From the NCBI GenBank assembly GCA_028583685.1, contig JAMXIF010001178.1, positions 909,697-973,696 of the forward strand: a DNA stretch of 64,000 bases, written 5' to 3'. Of this stretch, positions 13,001 through 21,776 are shown one piece after another. Within the stretch, counting starts at the first letter, position 1; each line of letters begins with the position of its first letter. The stretch comes from Petaurus breviceps papuanus (Eukaryota; Chordata; Mammalia; Diprotodontia; Petauridae). A program made the position numbers and the translations under genes. The notes beneath the pieces are model-generated. The model was not told where the DNA came from. It searched no databases and was given only the letters and a program-made list of their open reading frames with translations.

Positions 13001-16000
13001 TACAGAGTTGACCACATCTGTCCTGGTGAAAAGGGGACCCTTTTCACTAAATTCTTCCTGGGGCATCTTCCAGAACAGAAGCTCTACAGAAGAAGCTTAT
13101 GTAGAGTCTGTCTCCCAGCACTATGCCTTTCTTTCCTGCAGGAGCTCTGCAGGGGTCACAAGATCTATTCCCATAGGGCTGCTGAGTGGAGGTTTGGATA
13201 TGTGCTTACCCCTACTGAAACCAGCAGGACCCAAGAGAACAGGAAGATCCTAGATAAACTTCAGCAGCCTAGTTGGGGGAAAAAAAATCACTGAACTGAG
13301 AGGCAGGAGGCCAGCTCTGCCAGTCATTCCAAGTGACCACATAGTCCCTTTCTCTCTCTGAACATACAGTTTCCCCATTTGTAAAACTGAAGTAGGGGTG
13401 GGAAGAATTAGATTATCTGATTGGATGTCAGATTAGCTAAAGACAACATACAAAAAGAGGGTAAGTTGGGGTACACCCCTTCTCCATAGGAACTCACAGT
13501 CAATGGGGCAATATGAGGTGGTAGAGAGTGTTGATTTGGGGTTCTAGTAAGCTTTTATCTGGTGTGACTTTGGACAAATGAAGGTGACAGACTAGATGAC
13601 CTCCAAGATCCCTCCTAGATCCAAATCAATGATCCTATGTGACCCTGGGCAAATTGCTTCACCCCCTTGGGCTGAGGGGTGCTGTGAAATGTTTAACAAC
13701 TGGCTCTCTGGAGAAAAAAAAAGTACCCAAGAGACACTTTTAAGTTCATTTTGCATTACTTAGATTTTTTCCATCACTTTCTTAAGTCTAGACCAGAAGG
13801 TGTTAAACTTGCTGCCTTCAAAACATCCCAGTATGTCTGAATCAGATTGCAAGGCAACTAAGAAATGTTTAACAAATTAAAAGTACAATAAAAGAAAGAT
13901 AATGTTAGTTTGTGGCTTTCTAAGTTTCTATTTGAGTTTAACATCATTGGTCCAGACAAGAAAACATATCACTGCCCAGATTTGTAGCACTTGACAATTT
14001 CTGAGATGTAAAAGAGATGCCACAGAAATGTAACAATTGGTTCCACAGAGCTAATTTCAGCTGGCTCTGTTCTAGGGCCTTAGTTTCCTCCTCTGTAAAA
14101 AGAGGGAGTTGGACAACATAGTCTCTGAGATCCTTTCCAGCACTAAACCTATGTAACCCTGAACAAGTTACTTCATCTCCTTAGGAATCGGTTTCCTCAT
14201 TTGTCAAATTATGAAGTTGGTCCTATAGCTTTATATATGTGGAAGGTCTGTTCCAGCTTTAAACTCATGATTCTATGGATCCTACTAGGCCAGTCCAGCA
14301 CACTGCCTCAGAAGACTGGCCAGTCTGACACCCCCACCTCCCCTTGGGCAGATTGATTCAACTGTAGAACCAATGACAAGGATGATAAAAAAAAAAACAA
14401 CTGACACGTATAATCACTTTAAGGTTTGCAAAAGGGCTTTATAAAGAAGAGCCAGAAACCCTCCCTGTGTGACAAAAAAGGAAATGTAGCAATACACACG
14501 AGGACTTTTTCAAAGGCCAGTGAGACAACAAGAAAGAATTTCCCTTAAAAAAAAAAAAAAGCAAAGCACAACACCCTCCAGTCTATTCCAGAAGCCTCTG
14601 CTCCACCTAGCTTTCAGGAAGAGAGCTGATCCTTCATTGGCTCTTGAATGATTTACATATCTCAGGTGATGCCTGATTTGGGATAGGTGTGGCACCTGGA
14701 CTACGAAAGTATAGTGCCTAGCCAGGGTAATTCAGGTAAACCAAATGACTTGGTTTGATGAACTTTTGCAGGAGGAACATTCCAGCCCCACTTCCTTCAC
14801 TGAAATTGGAAGCCACTGAATTTCTTTAAACTCCCGACTACCTCTTCCTCAATACACTTCTTGAGCTTGTAATAATAGAAATTGATAGGCCTTCCCTTAG
14901 GTCTTTTGGGGGAAGGATTGGGGGCTGTGAGTTACTACCAATGCTTCACCGCAGTCCAAGACCTAGGAAAAAGGGCTGCCTATGGCTCTCTTAAAGGGGA
15001 GGGCAGACAAACAGACTCAAGGCTCTTTACCTGAGTTACTAGCTTTCTCCTACGTCGTGCCTTTTCCTCTCCCTTAGCAGCACTGAATAAGGTGGGCTTT
15101 AAAGTCACTTAACTGACCCCTTTCAAATGTAACCTTGGGCAAGTCACTTCCCATCCGAGGATCCCCGTTTCCTCCTCGGTGAAAACGAAGGGGTCTGATT
15201 GGCTGATTTAGAAGTTTCCTTCCAGCTCTGGCATACTGAGATTACAGCTGGACCAGGAAGCTGCCCCACAGGCTCCTGTTCCAAGAACCCAGGCTAGCAC
15301 ATACTCCTTTTCAATTCAAAGGGGGCACCAACCTCTCCGCACCCTCCTCGTTTCCACTTTTTTCCTTACTTGGGCCAAAGGAAATAAGATTTTCCTTCTA
15401 CCTTCCCTACTCTCCCCTGCCTCCCACCCCGAAGGTGCAAGGGAGAGGGGAAGAGACGGATATTTGGAGGTCCTTGGCGCATAGACAGATTGTGGGGGAG
15501 AGGGCTCAGGCACGGCGCGGGGCATTATGACGACAGTTTCTCCAGGGACCACAATGCGGTCTCTCCCCCGACCCCTCCCGAACCGGGAACCACCGGAAGA
15601 GCAGCGGAGAAAGTTTGCAGCCCTGAGGAGAGGGGAGCGGGCTCGGGATACCGCACGGCTTCCCCCGCGCTTGTCCAGGCGAGGAGAGTCGCCAGGAAGC
15701 CCAGGCAGGCGGATCAGGAAGAAGGGAAAGGGAAAAATAGAAAGTTAGAAAAGCGGAAGGAGTTGCCCTGGAAGCTGTTGTACTGAGTGTGCCCGCGGCG
15801 GGCGCGGACCCCGGACCCCTGTACATCCTGGTGCCCAGCTTGCCTCATGTTGCGCACGGTGCGGCCCCCATGGTACAGGACGCAGACCACGCTGGCCACT
15901 ACGGAGCCCACCAGACATAACACGCAGTAGGAGCCGATCTTGAAATAGAAGTTGGCAGTTCGGCTCAGCAGCGGCAGCGCGAGAAGCAGCAGCAGCAGCA

Positions 16001-16028
16001 ACCAAATCCACGGCTCCAGACCGGCCAT
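1027..16028 (-). CDS. AGPAT2: AGPAT2 gene, coding exons 1-5 (3' end outside window)
   Basis: Encodes 1-acylglycerol-3-phosphate O-acyltransferase 2, an ER membrane enzyme that acylates lysophosphatidic acid to phosphatidic acid in triglyceride and phospholipid synthesis; loss in humans causes congenital generalized lipodystrophy. Five exons on the minus strand join in frame (15844-16028, 6574-6707, 5663-5838, 5182-5277, 1027-1099) to give 221 residues plus one base of codon 222. The order of motifs is NHQSILD (98-104), GVIFINR (138-144), YPEGTR (171-176) and VPIIPVV (198-204), the four blocks of the LPLAT family. The text matches human AGPAT2 much better than AGPAT1 (for example [12 protein letters not shown] and [16 protein letters not shown]). 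Exon lengths and phases agree with human where I recall them; exon 1 is one codon longer. The roughly 57 to 60 C-terminal residues in exon 6 were not found and should lie left of base 1. No disabling change is seen in the five exons. Confidence 0.97.
1554..1623. repeat. Tandem duplication, 2 x 35 bp
   Basis: Two adjacent copies at 1554-1588 and 1589-1623 differ at one base. Lies in AGPAT2 intron 4. Otherwise 1100-1900 shows nothing recognisable. Confidence 0.95.
1905..4870 (+). mobile_element. Long L2 LINE (CR1 clade) in AGPAT2 intron 4
   Basis: A pyrimidine-rich plus-strand sequence decodes, across shifted frames, as L2 ORF2. Endonuclease traces come first ([11 protein letters not shown] near 2125, then a region near 2340 that lines up with the GDFNI part of the second L2). 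RT traces follow (EKAVYNR-like near 3315, GVPQG/LGP-like near 3630). A well-kept thumb segment follows at 3791-4006 ([25 protein letters not shown]). The 3' UTR has the typical 'gaatgtaagatccttgaaggcaggg' type signature (4660-4690) and cggcacatag-like end near 4735. An AT-rich TTAATTA/ATTAATAA tail runs 4745-4870. Many stops and frameshifts show an old, inactive copy. At about 2.8 kb it is long for L2, which is usually fragmentary. Confidence 0.85.
4990..5075 (-). repeat. L2 3'-end fragment
   Basis: Contains the complement of the L2 tail (ttaaatatttactaagcac, then a gap-like change, then tacaaagacaaaac). Ends just left of AGPAT2 exon 4. Confidence 0.5.
5182..5277 (-). CDS. AGPAT2: AGPAT2 exon 4 (residues 166-197, motif III)
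   Basis: A 96-base phase-0 exon between an acceptor ending GGCAG (AG at 5278-5279) and a GTGACG donor at 5181. It encodes [20 protein letters not shown] then [18 protein letters not shown] is motif III, which contacts the acyl acceptor phosphate. The human exon has the same length and boundaries, ending at codon 196 there and 197 here. Confidence 0.98.
5341..5575 (-). repeat. MIR-like ancient SINE in AGPAT2 intron 3
   Basis: Has the family opening (ttctagaacatcagccttgg type), a core with aaatgaggcccagagag, and cacacagctagttagcac. Old and diverged. Confidence 0.6.
5663..5838 (-). CDS. AGPAT2: AGPAT2 exon 3 (residues 107-165, motif II)
   Basis: The acceptor CTTAG lies at 5839-5843 and the donor GTAAGT begins at 5662. 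It encodes [18 protein letters not shown], then [19 protein letters not shown], ending LVQEN in phase 0. The GVIFINR block is motif II, linked in this family to glycerol-phosphate binding. It aligns without gaps to human [20 protein letters not shown] and the following residues. Confidence 0.97.
5839..6573 (-). other. AGPAT2: AGPAT2 intron 2
   Basis: 735 bases, GTAAGC donor and CTTAG acceptor. No repeat or regulatory element recognised. Confidence 0.85.
6574..6707 (-). CDS. AGPAT2: AGPAT2 exon 2 (residues 62-106, acyltransferase motif I)
   Basis: Bounded by a pyrimidine-rich acceptor ending TATAG (AG at 6708-6709) and a GTAAGC donor at 6573. The T at 6707 completes Ser62; the reading frame then gives [18 protein letters not shown] through [21 protein letters not shown] holds the catalytic H99-X4-D104 pair of the glycerolipid acyltransferase family. 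The final G begins Gly107. Compared with human, the linker between GLRFE and RPCVI differs most. Confidence 0.97.
6960..7165 (+). repeat. MAR1-type SINE (RTE-tailed)
   Basis: tRNA-like B box region (gggttcaaatcc), core cctcagtttcctcatctg, then aaaaccccaactgg and a decayed RTE-like end (aactggacatgactgaaac). More diverged than the other MAR1 copies here. Confidence 0.8.
7640..7865 (+). repeat. L2/L3-type LINE 3' end
   Basis: Shows the 3' UTR signature of CR1-clade mammalian LINEs: gcaggaggcccttcccc, ctactagtgcct, gtgagctccttgaggacagg, and a cttattcaattcttgctga-like tail. Confidence 0.7.
8545..8740 (-). repeat. MIR-like ancient SINE
   Basis: Contains ggaggccatctaatccaacc, tttacagatgagaaaactgag and gaacctgggtcct, the antisense MIR-type pattern. 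Confidence 0.65.
8812..10090 (+). mobile_element. L1 LINE, 5'-truncated (lineage 1)
   Basis: Begins inside ORF2 near ...[11 protein letters not shown] and continues through the C-terminal ORF2 text ([15 protein letters not shown]-like, [14 protein letters not shown]-like, [10 protein letters not shown]-like) to about 9735. The 3' UTR includes atccacatccagagaaag and ends in a T-rich/A-rich tail at 10050-10090. Stops and small indels mark it inactive. No clear TSD. Confidence 0.9.
10333..10487 (+). repeat. Young tRNA-derived SINE, family B (WALLSI-like)
   Basis: Starts gggcggccaggtagcacag, has a B-box-like gatcaaatctgggc, then ataactggccgtgtaacc and an A-rich tail. Flanked by 16-bp duplications at 10317-10332 and 10488-10503 with one mismatch. 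L1-type tail implies L1 mobilised it. Family name is tentative. Confidence 0.9.
10530..10640 (+). repeat. MIR fragment
   Basis: Degenerate MIR order: variable head, caaatcccatatttgctgac, then tttttcctcatttgtaaga. Confidence 0.5.
11978..12080 (+). repeat. L2/L3-type LINE 3' end
   Basis: Contains tcctggagggcaggggctat, agcctggcatatcttag and tgatcaatgctt. Confidence 0.55.
12590..12825 (+). repeat. MIR, nearly full length
   Basis: Contains caaatgcagcctcaaacact, ctgcctcagtttccttgg, gggttgttgtgtaatcgcat and taggtgcttaataaacac, the complete MIR order. Antisense L2-tail fragments flank it at about 12525-12575 and 12833-12905, so the MIR may have split one L2 tail. Confidence 0.75.
13505..13640 (+). 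repeat. MIR-like fragment
   Basis: Contains gactagatgacctccaagat and tcctagatccaaatcaatga, the 3' part of a MIR-like family. Confidence 0.5.
13797..13950. mobile_element. hAT-type nonautonomous DNA transposon
   Basis: Inverted ends ggtgttaaacttgctgcc and ttgagtttaacatcattgg, with interior aatgtttaacaaattaaaag and gataatgttagtttgtgg. The same interior recurs at 56646-56865. Confidence 0.6.
14055..14285 (+). repeat. Two adjacent MIR-like fragments
   Basis: Each has a cctc(a/c)tctgtaaa-like core (14080-14100 and 14190-14210) followed by tttccagc text. Confidence 0.5.
15095..15245 (+). repeat. MIR fragment near AGPAT2 exon 1
   Basis: Contains aaccttgggcaagtcacttc, gtttcctcctcggtgaaaac and cttccagctctggcat. 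Lies in intron 1, about 600 bases inside the donor. Confidence 0.65.
15844..16028 (-). CDS. AGPAT2: AGPAT2 exon 1 (residues 1-61)
   Basis: Starts at the ATG read from 16028 down, with A at -3 and G at +4, a good Kozak context. It encodes MAGLEPWIW followed by a leucine-rich membrane segment (about 9-22) and a second hydrophobic stretch (about 32-52), then [10 protein letters not shown], matching human RHGGRTVENM. The exon ends AACATGAG, so Ser62 is split 2+1. The following bases are GCAAGC, a GC-type donor. An in-frame ATG lies 23 codons upstream at 16095-16097 with no stop between; the downstream start is preferred because its N-terminus aligns with mammalian AGPAT2. Confidence 0.95.
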
Positions 16029-16310
16029 ACTGGCTTCGGCTCCAGGCCGGCCCGACGGGCAGGAGCGCTCTAGGAAATGCGCGCGCGGCTGGCGCACCGG
16101 GGAGCCAGGCGTGCCGGCCTGGGGGCGTCGGCGGGGGCCCCCCCCTTCTCCCCGCTCTCAAGGGGGAGCGCCCCGCGCGCTACGGCCCGGGCCGGGGATG
16201 TCCTGGATCTTCTGCCCCCCACTCCCGACTGCCGGCCCGACTCTTCTCTCTGTAGGTGCTGCCGCGCGGCTCCCCCTCCCCCCTCCCCCTTCAGCTCCCC
16301 TTATTGCATG

Positions 16311-16350
16311 GGAGGAGGGGCAGGGAGGGGCGGGCACAGGCGGCCCCTGG
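16311..16350 (+). promoter_or_regulatory. G-tract cluster, possible G-quadruplex
   Basis: Five G-runs of three or four bases occur within about 25 bases on the plus strand, about 0.3 kb upstream of the AGPAT2 start codon. The spacing meets the usual quadruplex pattern; formation in vivo is not shown. Confidence 0.5.
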
Positions 16351-16452
16351 GGTGGAGAGAGGGAGCGGGCGAAAGAATAGGCAAGGTGCAGCCCGGAGCC
16401 CCGCCCAACCGTCCCCACCCCCAGGCACCACCCCGCCCCCTCCGATTCCCTA

Positions 16453-16480
16453 CCCCCCCCCCCCCCCCCCCCCCCTCCCC
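16453..16480. repeat. Poly-C run (23 C, then T and C-rich)
   Basis: An uninterrupted run of 23 C at 16453-16475, followed by TCCCCC, at the upstream edge of the CpG island. On the gene strand it is a G run. Length is likely polymorphic and prone to sequencing error. Confidence 0.9.
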
Positions 16481-16810
16481 CGGCCTCAGAGGTCATTCGC
16501 TGCCTTTCCCTGGTCTTCTTTTCTCATTTGTTTCTTGCAGGTCATTCTTTGTATTTTCTTTTTCTCAGTCTTATCCTACCCACTCTCCACCCGGTCCCAC
16601 CGGCTCCTTCCACCCACTCTCCAAATACCCAGTGCCCGCCCTCCTTCGCCCCTTGCTTCTTGGCGAGCGCTTGGACACGCATTTTCTGAGCCCTCTCTTC
16701 TTTCTTCACTATCTACTCTTGCATCCAACCCCTAAAGAACTAAGATTGCTGAAACCCCCGCAACCCCCCTGGACGAAAATAAACACCTTCTTTTGCTGCT
16801 GGCCCTGGAG

Positions 16811-16832
16811 CGTGTGTGCCTGTGTGCGTGCG

Positions 16833-16875
<43 letters not shown>
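16811..16875. repeat. (TG)n microsatellite
   Basis: Imperfect TG/CG repeat becoming a pure TG run of 35 bases at 16841-16875, about 0.8 kb upstream of the AGPAT2 start codon. Confidence 0.95.
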
Positions 16876-16879
<4 letters not shown>

Positions 16880-17314
16880 AAGAAAAGAAAACGCAGTAAA
16901 TGGACTCAGTTACCTAAAGAAACTAAGAGGAAGTTAAAAGAGACACCAAAAACGGGTCTTTTTCACTCGGCTTATCCCAGCATTTAAGAATTAGGGGGCC
17001 TCAGGTTAGTTGTGTGACATTTGAATCTCATCTGCTTCTATCTGCTGCTTCTGTGGCTTTATTCATTGCTTCACTTTGTTCTGAGGAATCCTTTCTGTGC
17101 TTCGCGTGAGTCTGCCTGTGACCTCTTCTAGGAATCTAGGAGAAGTTGATTTAAAGTCAGTAATTGACCCTTGGATGCGTTAACTCACTTAATCTACTTC
17201 AGTCTGTACTTGGGGTGAGGAGTTGGGAAATGTTAGTAGGTGATGGTTTGCCACTGAAATCACTTTTTTATAGATGGTATTATATTCCTTCCCCTCCCTC
17301 AACTGCTAGTAACC

Positions 17315-17525
17315 CGACTTGACTCGAAAACTTCCTTGTATTTAATTTACTATTTTGCATTCATTTATATTAATTTTCTTTATATTTAGTCTATGTATTT
17401 TTATATTGCATCTGTCTTCCCCTAATAGAATGTAAACTTGAGGCTAGGGATTATTTAGTTCTTTATCTTCACACCCGAAGTATCTAGTGAAATGCCTGAC
17501 ATAAAGGAGACACTTGCAGATTGAT
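17315..17525 (+). repeat. L2/L3-type LINE 3' end
   Basis: Contains ttcccctaatagaatgtaaa, cttgaggctagggatt and aatgcctgacataaagg, matching the CR1-clade 3' UTR order. Confidence 0.65.
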
Positions 17526-17539
17526 TGGAAAAGACTTTA

Positions 17540-17945
17540 CCTAATCATAGATTTAGAGTTGGAAGGGACCTAGGAATTGATCTAGTCAATCAAACTGTCC
17601 CCTTATTGTACTGAAGAAATTGGAGCCCAACATTGTATAGTAAGTAAATAAATAGAAAGGCAAAGATTTAAACCAGACTGGCTCACTGTAGAGTAGCTGA
17701 GAAGGTGAAGTGGATAGACCAGGCTCGGTTGGAGTCAAGAACACCTGAGTTCAAATCTGTCTGTGTGACCTTAATCCTGTTTGCCTCAACTTCCTCATCT
17801 GTAAAATGAGTTGGAGGGAGGAAAAGTTAAACCACTCTAAGTATCTTTGCCAAGGAAACTCCAAATGGGGTCACAAAGTCAGACACAACTGAACAACAAC
17901 AAAAGCTCACTCTAAATTCAGTGATTTCCACTATACACAATCTTT
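17540..17945 (-). repeat. MIR-like SINE split by a MAR1 SINE
   Basis: Left part has tagatttagagttggaaggg and agaaattggagcccaac; right part after the MAR1 insertion has tcagtgatttccactataca. Confidence 0.6.
17691..17904 (+). repeat. MAR1-type SINE (RTE-tailed)
   Basis: tRNA-like gagttcaaatctg, cctcatctgtaaaatgagtt, tctttgccaaggaaactcc, and a BovB-like 3' end (ggggtcacaaagtcagacac) followed by aacaacaac. Probable TSD of 10 bases with one mismatch at 17681-17690 and 17905-17914. Confidence 0.9.
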
Positions 17946-18571
17946 CCCCTGTTAATAGGGATACTTGTCTCTTATCACAAAAAGTTCTTGTGCTAGGTTC
18001 ACATGAAGCCTGGGCTCATCTTGGGGTGACTTGACCACAATGAACTTCCTTCTTTCTTTTTCTTTCTATATTCAGATCCTGTCAATATTTTTTAAAACTC
18101 TGTCTGTTAAATAACATCAAAAATGTGCCTATATTAATTTAGCATTACTATCCAATGAATCATAGGTATTGACTGAACACCTTCATGGGAAAGGGACATA
18201 GTATATTATGCTTTTTACCCTAAAGAGATCATATGCTGAGTGGGAAAGATTACATTATATTGAGACAACAAGGAACAGTACAAAACAGTATGTAGATGAC
18301 CTCTGGGGTCCTTTCCAGCTCTAAATCTATAATATTGAGGTTGGGAAACCAATAAAATATCAGCTCAGTTTATCCTTGGGACAAAGAGATGAAATAGTAA
18401 TGGCCTAGCCTCCTAGTAAAGTACTCATGTAGATTTCAAATACATCGTTCTTGAGCAAGGTTAGGTTTCTTCACCAAAACCCCAAATGAGAACCAGTTGC
18501 CAAGTCTTGCATCCTGTATTAGTCCCCTTCTTTAAGTCTGAGCCAGGCTCAAATGAAAATTACACTTAGGT

Positions 18572-18785
18572 CAGTAGATCTAACCTTCTTTATGTCATGG
18601 ACCCTTTTGATAGTCTGGTGAAAACTATGGACCCCTTTCCAGAACAAGGATTTGTTGCCTCCATTCATAAATAAAAGAAATGTCAACTTTCAATTAGTGG
18701 TTAATGGGGAATTTTTTTTTTTGCCATCCAAGTTCACAGACCTCCTGAAATCTGTCTACAAACCCTGGGTTAAGAATCTCTGAAC
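18572..18785. mobile_element. hAT-like nonautonomous DNA transposon
   Basis: Left end agatctaaccttctttatgt and right end accctgggttaagaatctct are imperfect inverted repeats, with tcatggacccttttgatagt and tatggacccctttccag inside. Related pieces occur at 30965-31025 (antisense) and possibly 29085-29130. Confidence 0.55.
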
Positions 18786-19487
18786 CTAGGTTGTGTTGGA
18801 GGTGAAGGGAAAGGTTCCTTTATGGAGCTATAGGTTTCTCCATGTCCCTTCTCTCCCCTAAGGATTTATTTGGACTGCTAGACCAAGGCGCCAGATATCT
18901 CAATAAGCCAACTCCCCCTTTTGCCCTGGCTCAGTCCAGAGTGAGCTGCTAGCTGTTCTGCCCCAAGGTCAATGGCCTGTGGTGCTTCAGAAGGCAGAGG
19001 CCCTAACCATAATGTGGCCCAATTGTTAAGGATAATCTGTACCCACTGACTTCTGACTTCTAAAATCCAGGTGTTTTGTTGTTGTTTTTTTTAACCAAGA
19101 GAGGGGTAAAGTGAGAGGGGGAAGGTGCAGAACACATGATTCCTTGCTAGAGAAGGTACATTCAGGTAATTAATGCTGAGTTGGCACACAAACCCTAGAC
19201 ACTGGACTGAATAGAAAGACAGGTTAGGGAAAAGATACAGCTGGGGCAGGGAAGAATGGGGAAACAATCTTCGAAGCAAAATCAGAGCCCTACAGGATGC
19301 ATGCAACAGTACTGATAAACCCAAAAACCCATGCCCTAAAAGAAACACGGTTGGGCCCCCAAGAAAAACACTGTATAGCAAATAAAAGTGTTAATGAAAA
19401 TTAGTGCTTCAGGTACACCAGAGATAAGACTGAGAATGCTTTGTGAAAATATAGGCACTGCTATAAATGTTAGCAGACAACTGAGAA

Positions 19488-19650
19488 ATAGCATGCTGTG
19501 GTGGGAAGAGCCATGGATCCATTTCGAAATGAGACCTAGGTTTAAATCCTGGCTTTGATCCATACTAGCTCAGTGACCAGAGGCAAATCACTTACCTTCT
19601 CTGAGACTCAGTTTCCTTAACTGTAAAATGGAGATGATTATATTTATAGT
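19488..19650 (+). repeat. MIR
   Basis: Full order: gtggtgggaagagccatgga, ctaggtttaaatcctggctt, cactagctc-like, actcagtttccttaactg. Confidence 0.75.
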
Positions 19651-19684
19651 AGTTAAGAGCATAGATTTAGAGCTAGAATAATAC

Positions 19685-19990
19685 TAGCAGTTATAGAAGG
19701 CCTACAGTGTGCCAGACACTGTGCTAGGAACTTTACAAAATATCTCATCTGATTCTCAAAACAACACTGGGAGATAGGTGCTATTATTATTCCCATTTTA
19801 CAGTTGAGGAAACTGAGGCAAGCAGCATCACTGTGACACCTGACTAAGGGCCCTCAGAAGTCATCTGGGGGCTAGCCCTTTCTCCTCCTTTTATAGATGG
19901 TGAAACTGAAGCCCAGTGAAATTAAGCGAATCATTCAGGATCCCTCAGGTAATTGAATATAGTTCATCTGATTCAACATCTAACATGTTT
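19685..19990 (-). repeat. Two MIR-like SINEs, antisense
   Basis: First has gtgccagacactgtgctagg and attcccattttacagttgag; second has atagatggtgaaactgaagc and agttcatctgattcaac. Confidence 0.65.
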
Positions 19991-20139
19991 TCCACTGCCC
20001 CACACTGCCTCTTACCATATTGGGTTGTCACAAGTCTAAAATCCAACTGTACTCTAAATACCAGCTATTATTATTGTTACAAAACCGAAATTATGAATGA
20101 GGAAAGGAAATAATAAAGAGAGGACTTAATGAAAATTTA

Positions 20140-20304
20140 ATTAATTAATTAATTAATTTTATAGCAATTGGGGTTAAGTAACTTGCTCAAGGTTACACGG
20201 CCAGGTGTTTCTGGGTGGTGCTAAGTGTCTGAGCCGGGGATTCAATCCCAGGTTATCCCGACTCTGGGGGGTGCTCTTACTCGATGTGCTGCCTGGATGC
20301 CCCA
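20140..20304 (-). repeat. SINE family B (WALLSI-like)
   Basis: Complement of the family: gcaattggggttaagtaac, ggttacacggccaggtgttt, gctgcctggatgcccc. The tail side has become a TTAA repeat (20139-20160). A 9-base GAAAATTTA duplication flanks it (20131-20139, 20305-20313). Confidence 0.9.
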
Positions 20305-20499
20305 GAAAATTTATTTTTTTAATTAATTATTTTTCCCCTAGTTGCATAAGCTGAGTGGCCTTGGAAGTAATAGCTTGCCCTGGAGGTTGGTACAAGCAGA
20401 CTCAGCTTTTCTGAATTAAGTAATGTGGATGGTGACTGTGTCCCCAGGAGCCCATACTACTATTGAAGCTGAAGGGATGATGGGACAGGGCTAATTTGA

Positions 20500-20640
20500 A
20501 TCATAAACTTTGGTAGATGCTACTCGTGGGACCTAGGGTAAGTCACTTGCTCTAAGTTCGTTTCTTCATCTGTAAAATAAAAGGGTTGGACAAGATATCT
20601 TTTAAGCCCTTTCTCGTTCTAAAACTATGAGTTCTCCACA
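20500..20640 (+). repeat. MIR-like fragment
   Basis: Contains cctagggtaagtcacttgct, tcttcatctgtaaaataaa and the gttggacaagatatc extension. Confidence 0.65.
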
Positions 20641-21162
20641 TTGAGGAAAAAAGATTCACATATCCATGTAGTAATGATAGCAACAAAACTGGGGAATGTA
20701 CAGAGGAAAAGATCCAAATAGCATAAGAAAGGAGGTGGTGGTGGTCCTTACTAGAACTCCATTGGTGGTACCTAATTAGCATTCATTCATTTAATCATTC
20801 AACGGTTAATCAGAAAGTTTGTAAAACAGCATTATCAGTCTTATCTCTGATGTAGTTTTTCATTAACACTCTTATTTGTTATACAGTCTCTGAGTTTAAA
20901 AGGGGAAGTAAAACCTGCACACAGGACTGGAGACAGGTAGAATTCTTATGTCTGGGGCAAATTCAGTTGAGGGAGAGGAGAGATAGTGATGGAGAGAATA
21001 GTCCTCTTTGTTACTGTGATCGTACTGGGATGGAGTTCTGCCTGTCTACCAAAAAGTCTGCTCCATGCCCTTGAGGAATTTACTGGAAAGACCACTGGGA
21101 TAGCAGCAGCACAGATCTCACACAAACCTTGGTGAACTGGTCAATCATTAAGCATTATTAGG

Positions 21163-21322
21163 GGGCAGCCAGCTAGCACAGTGAGTAAGAGCACTGGCCC
21201 CAGTGTCGGGATGACCTGGGGATCGAATCTGGGCTCAGACACTTAGCAGCCACCCAGAAATAACTGGCCCATGTAACCTTGAGCAAGTTACTTAACCCCA
21301 ATTGCTTACAAAAAAAAAATAA
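21163..21322 (+). repeat. SINE family B with 14-bp TSD
   Basis: Starts gggcagccagctagcacag, has gatcgaatctgggctcag and aactggcccatgtaacc, and ends in an A-rich tail. Perfect TSD TAAGCATTATTAGG at 21149-21162 and 21323-21336. Confidence 0.95.
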
Positions 21323-21347
21323 TAAGCATTATTAGGAGGCCCTGCTA

Positions 21348-21776
21348 CCCGTGTTTCCCCGATAATAAGACACTGTCTTATTAGTTTTTTGGACAGAAAA
21401 ACACCAGAGGGCTTATTTTCAGGGGAGGGCTTATTTTAATGAACATTGACAGCAATTTTAATAAACAAGTAAATGTGAACAAAAAAATGTACCTTTATTC
21501 AATAATGAATTGAATAAAGAACAGGATGACACGCTCACTGCTGCAGCTCTGATTGGATGCAGCTTGGAGCGCGGGCGTGCGTTTCACAGGGGGGGGGGGA
21601 GGGGGACGGTGCATACAGAGGGTACCATAATGTAGCGTGTAGCGCAGGGGATTACCTTCACTACAGTAGCAATCTCAATAGGGCTTATTTTTGGGGGAGG
21701 ACTTATTTTAGAGGAATCTTACACAGTAAGGGGAGGGCTTATTTTCGGGATAGGTCTTATTATCGGGGAAACACAG
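21348..21776. mobile_element. TA-flanked MITE, copy 1 (Tc1/mariner-like)
   Basis: Ends read cccgtgtttccccgataata and, at the right, tatcggggaaacacag; TA flanks both sides (21346-21347, 21777-21778). The interior repeats a gggcttatttt motif several times and has a GC-rich patch with a 10-base G run near 21590. No transposase. Same family as 44982-45367. Confidence 0.85.

Larger units (their letters stand above)
6708..15843 (-). other. AGPAT2: AGPAT2 intron 1 (GC-AG type)
   Basis: About 9.1 kb. The donor on the minus strand is AG|GCAAGC (15843-15838) and the acceptor is TATAG|T. Holds MAR1, L2/L3, MIR, L1 and SINE insertions listed separately. Stretches 7170-7640, 7870-8540, 10640-11975, 12085-12520, 12910-13500 and 14290-15090 show nothing I can name beyond faint MIR traces. 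Confidence 0.85.
15500..16450 (-). promoter_or_regulatory. AGPAT2: CpG-island promoter region of AGPAT2
   Basis: GC content and CpG density rise sharply over about 0.95 kb around exon 1, unlike the AT-rich flanks. GC boxes (GGGCGG or CCGCCC type) cluster at 16325-16440 just upstream of the start codon. No TATA box is evident on the minus strand at a suitable distance. This fits a dispersed-initiation housekeeping promoter. The transcription start cannot be placed from sequence alone, and no divergent plus-strand gene was recognised. Confidence 0.75.

Noticed and set aside
15745-16937. Long open frames on both strands in the CpG island, including 286 codons on plus
   Set aside because: High GC content removes stops; the only frame with family likeness is AGPAT2 exon 1. 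The 286-codon frame runs through the poly-C and TG repeats.
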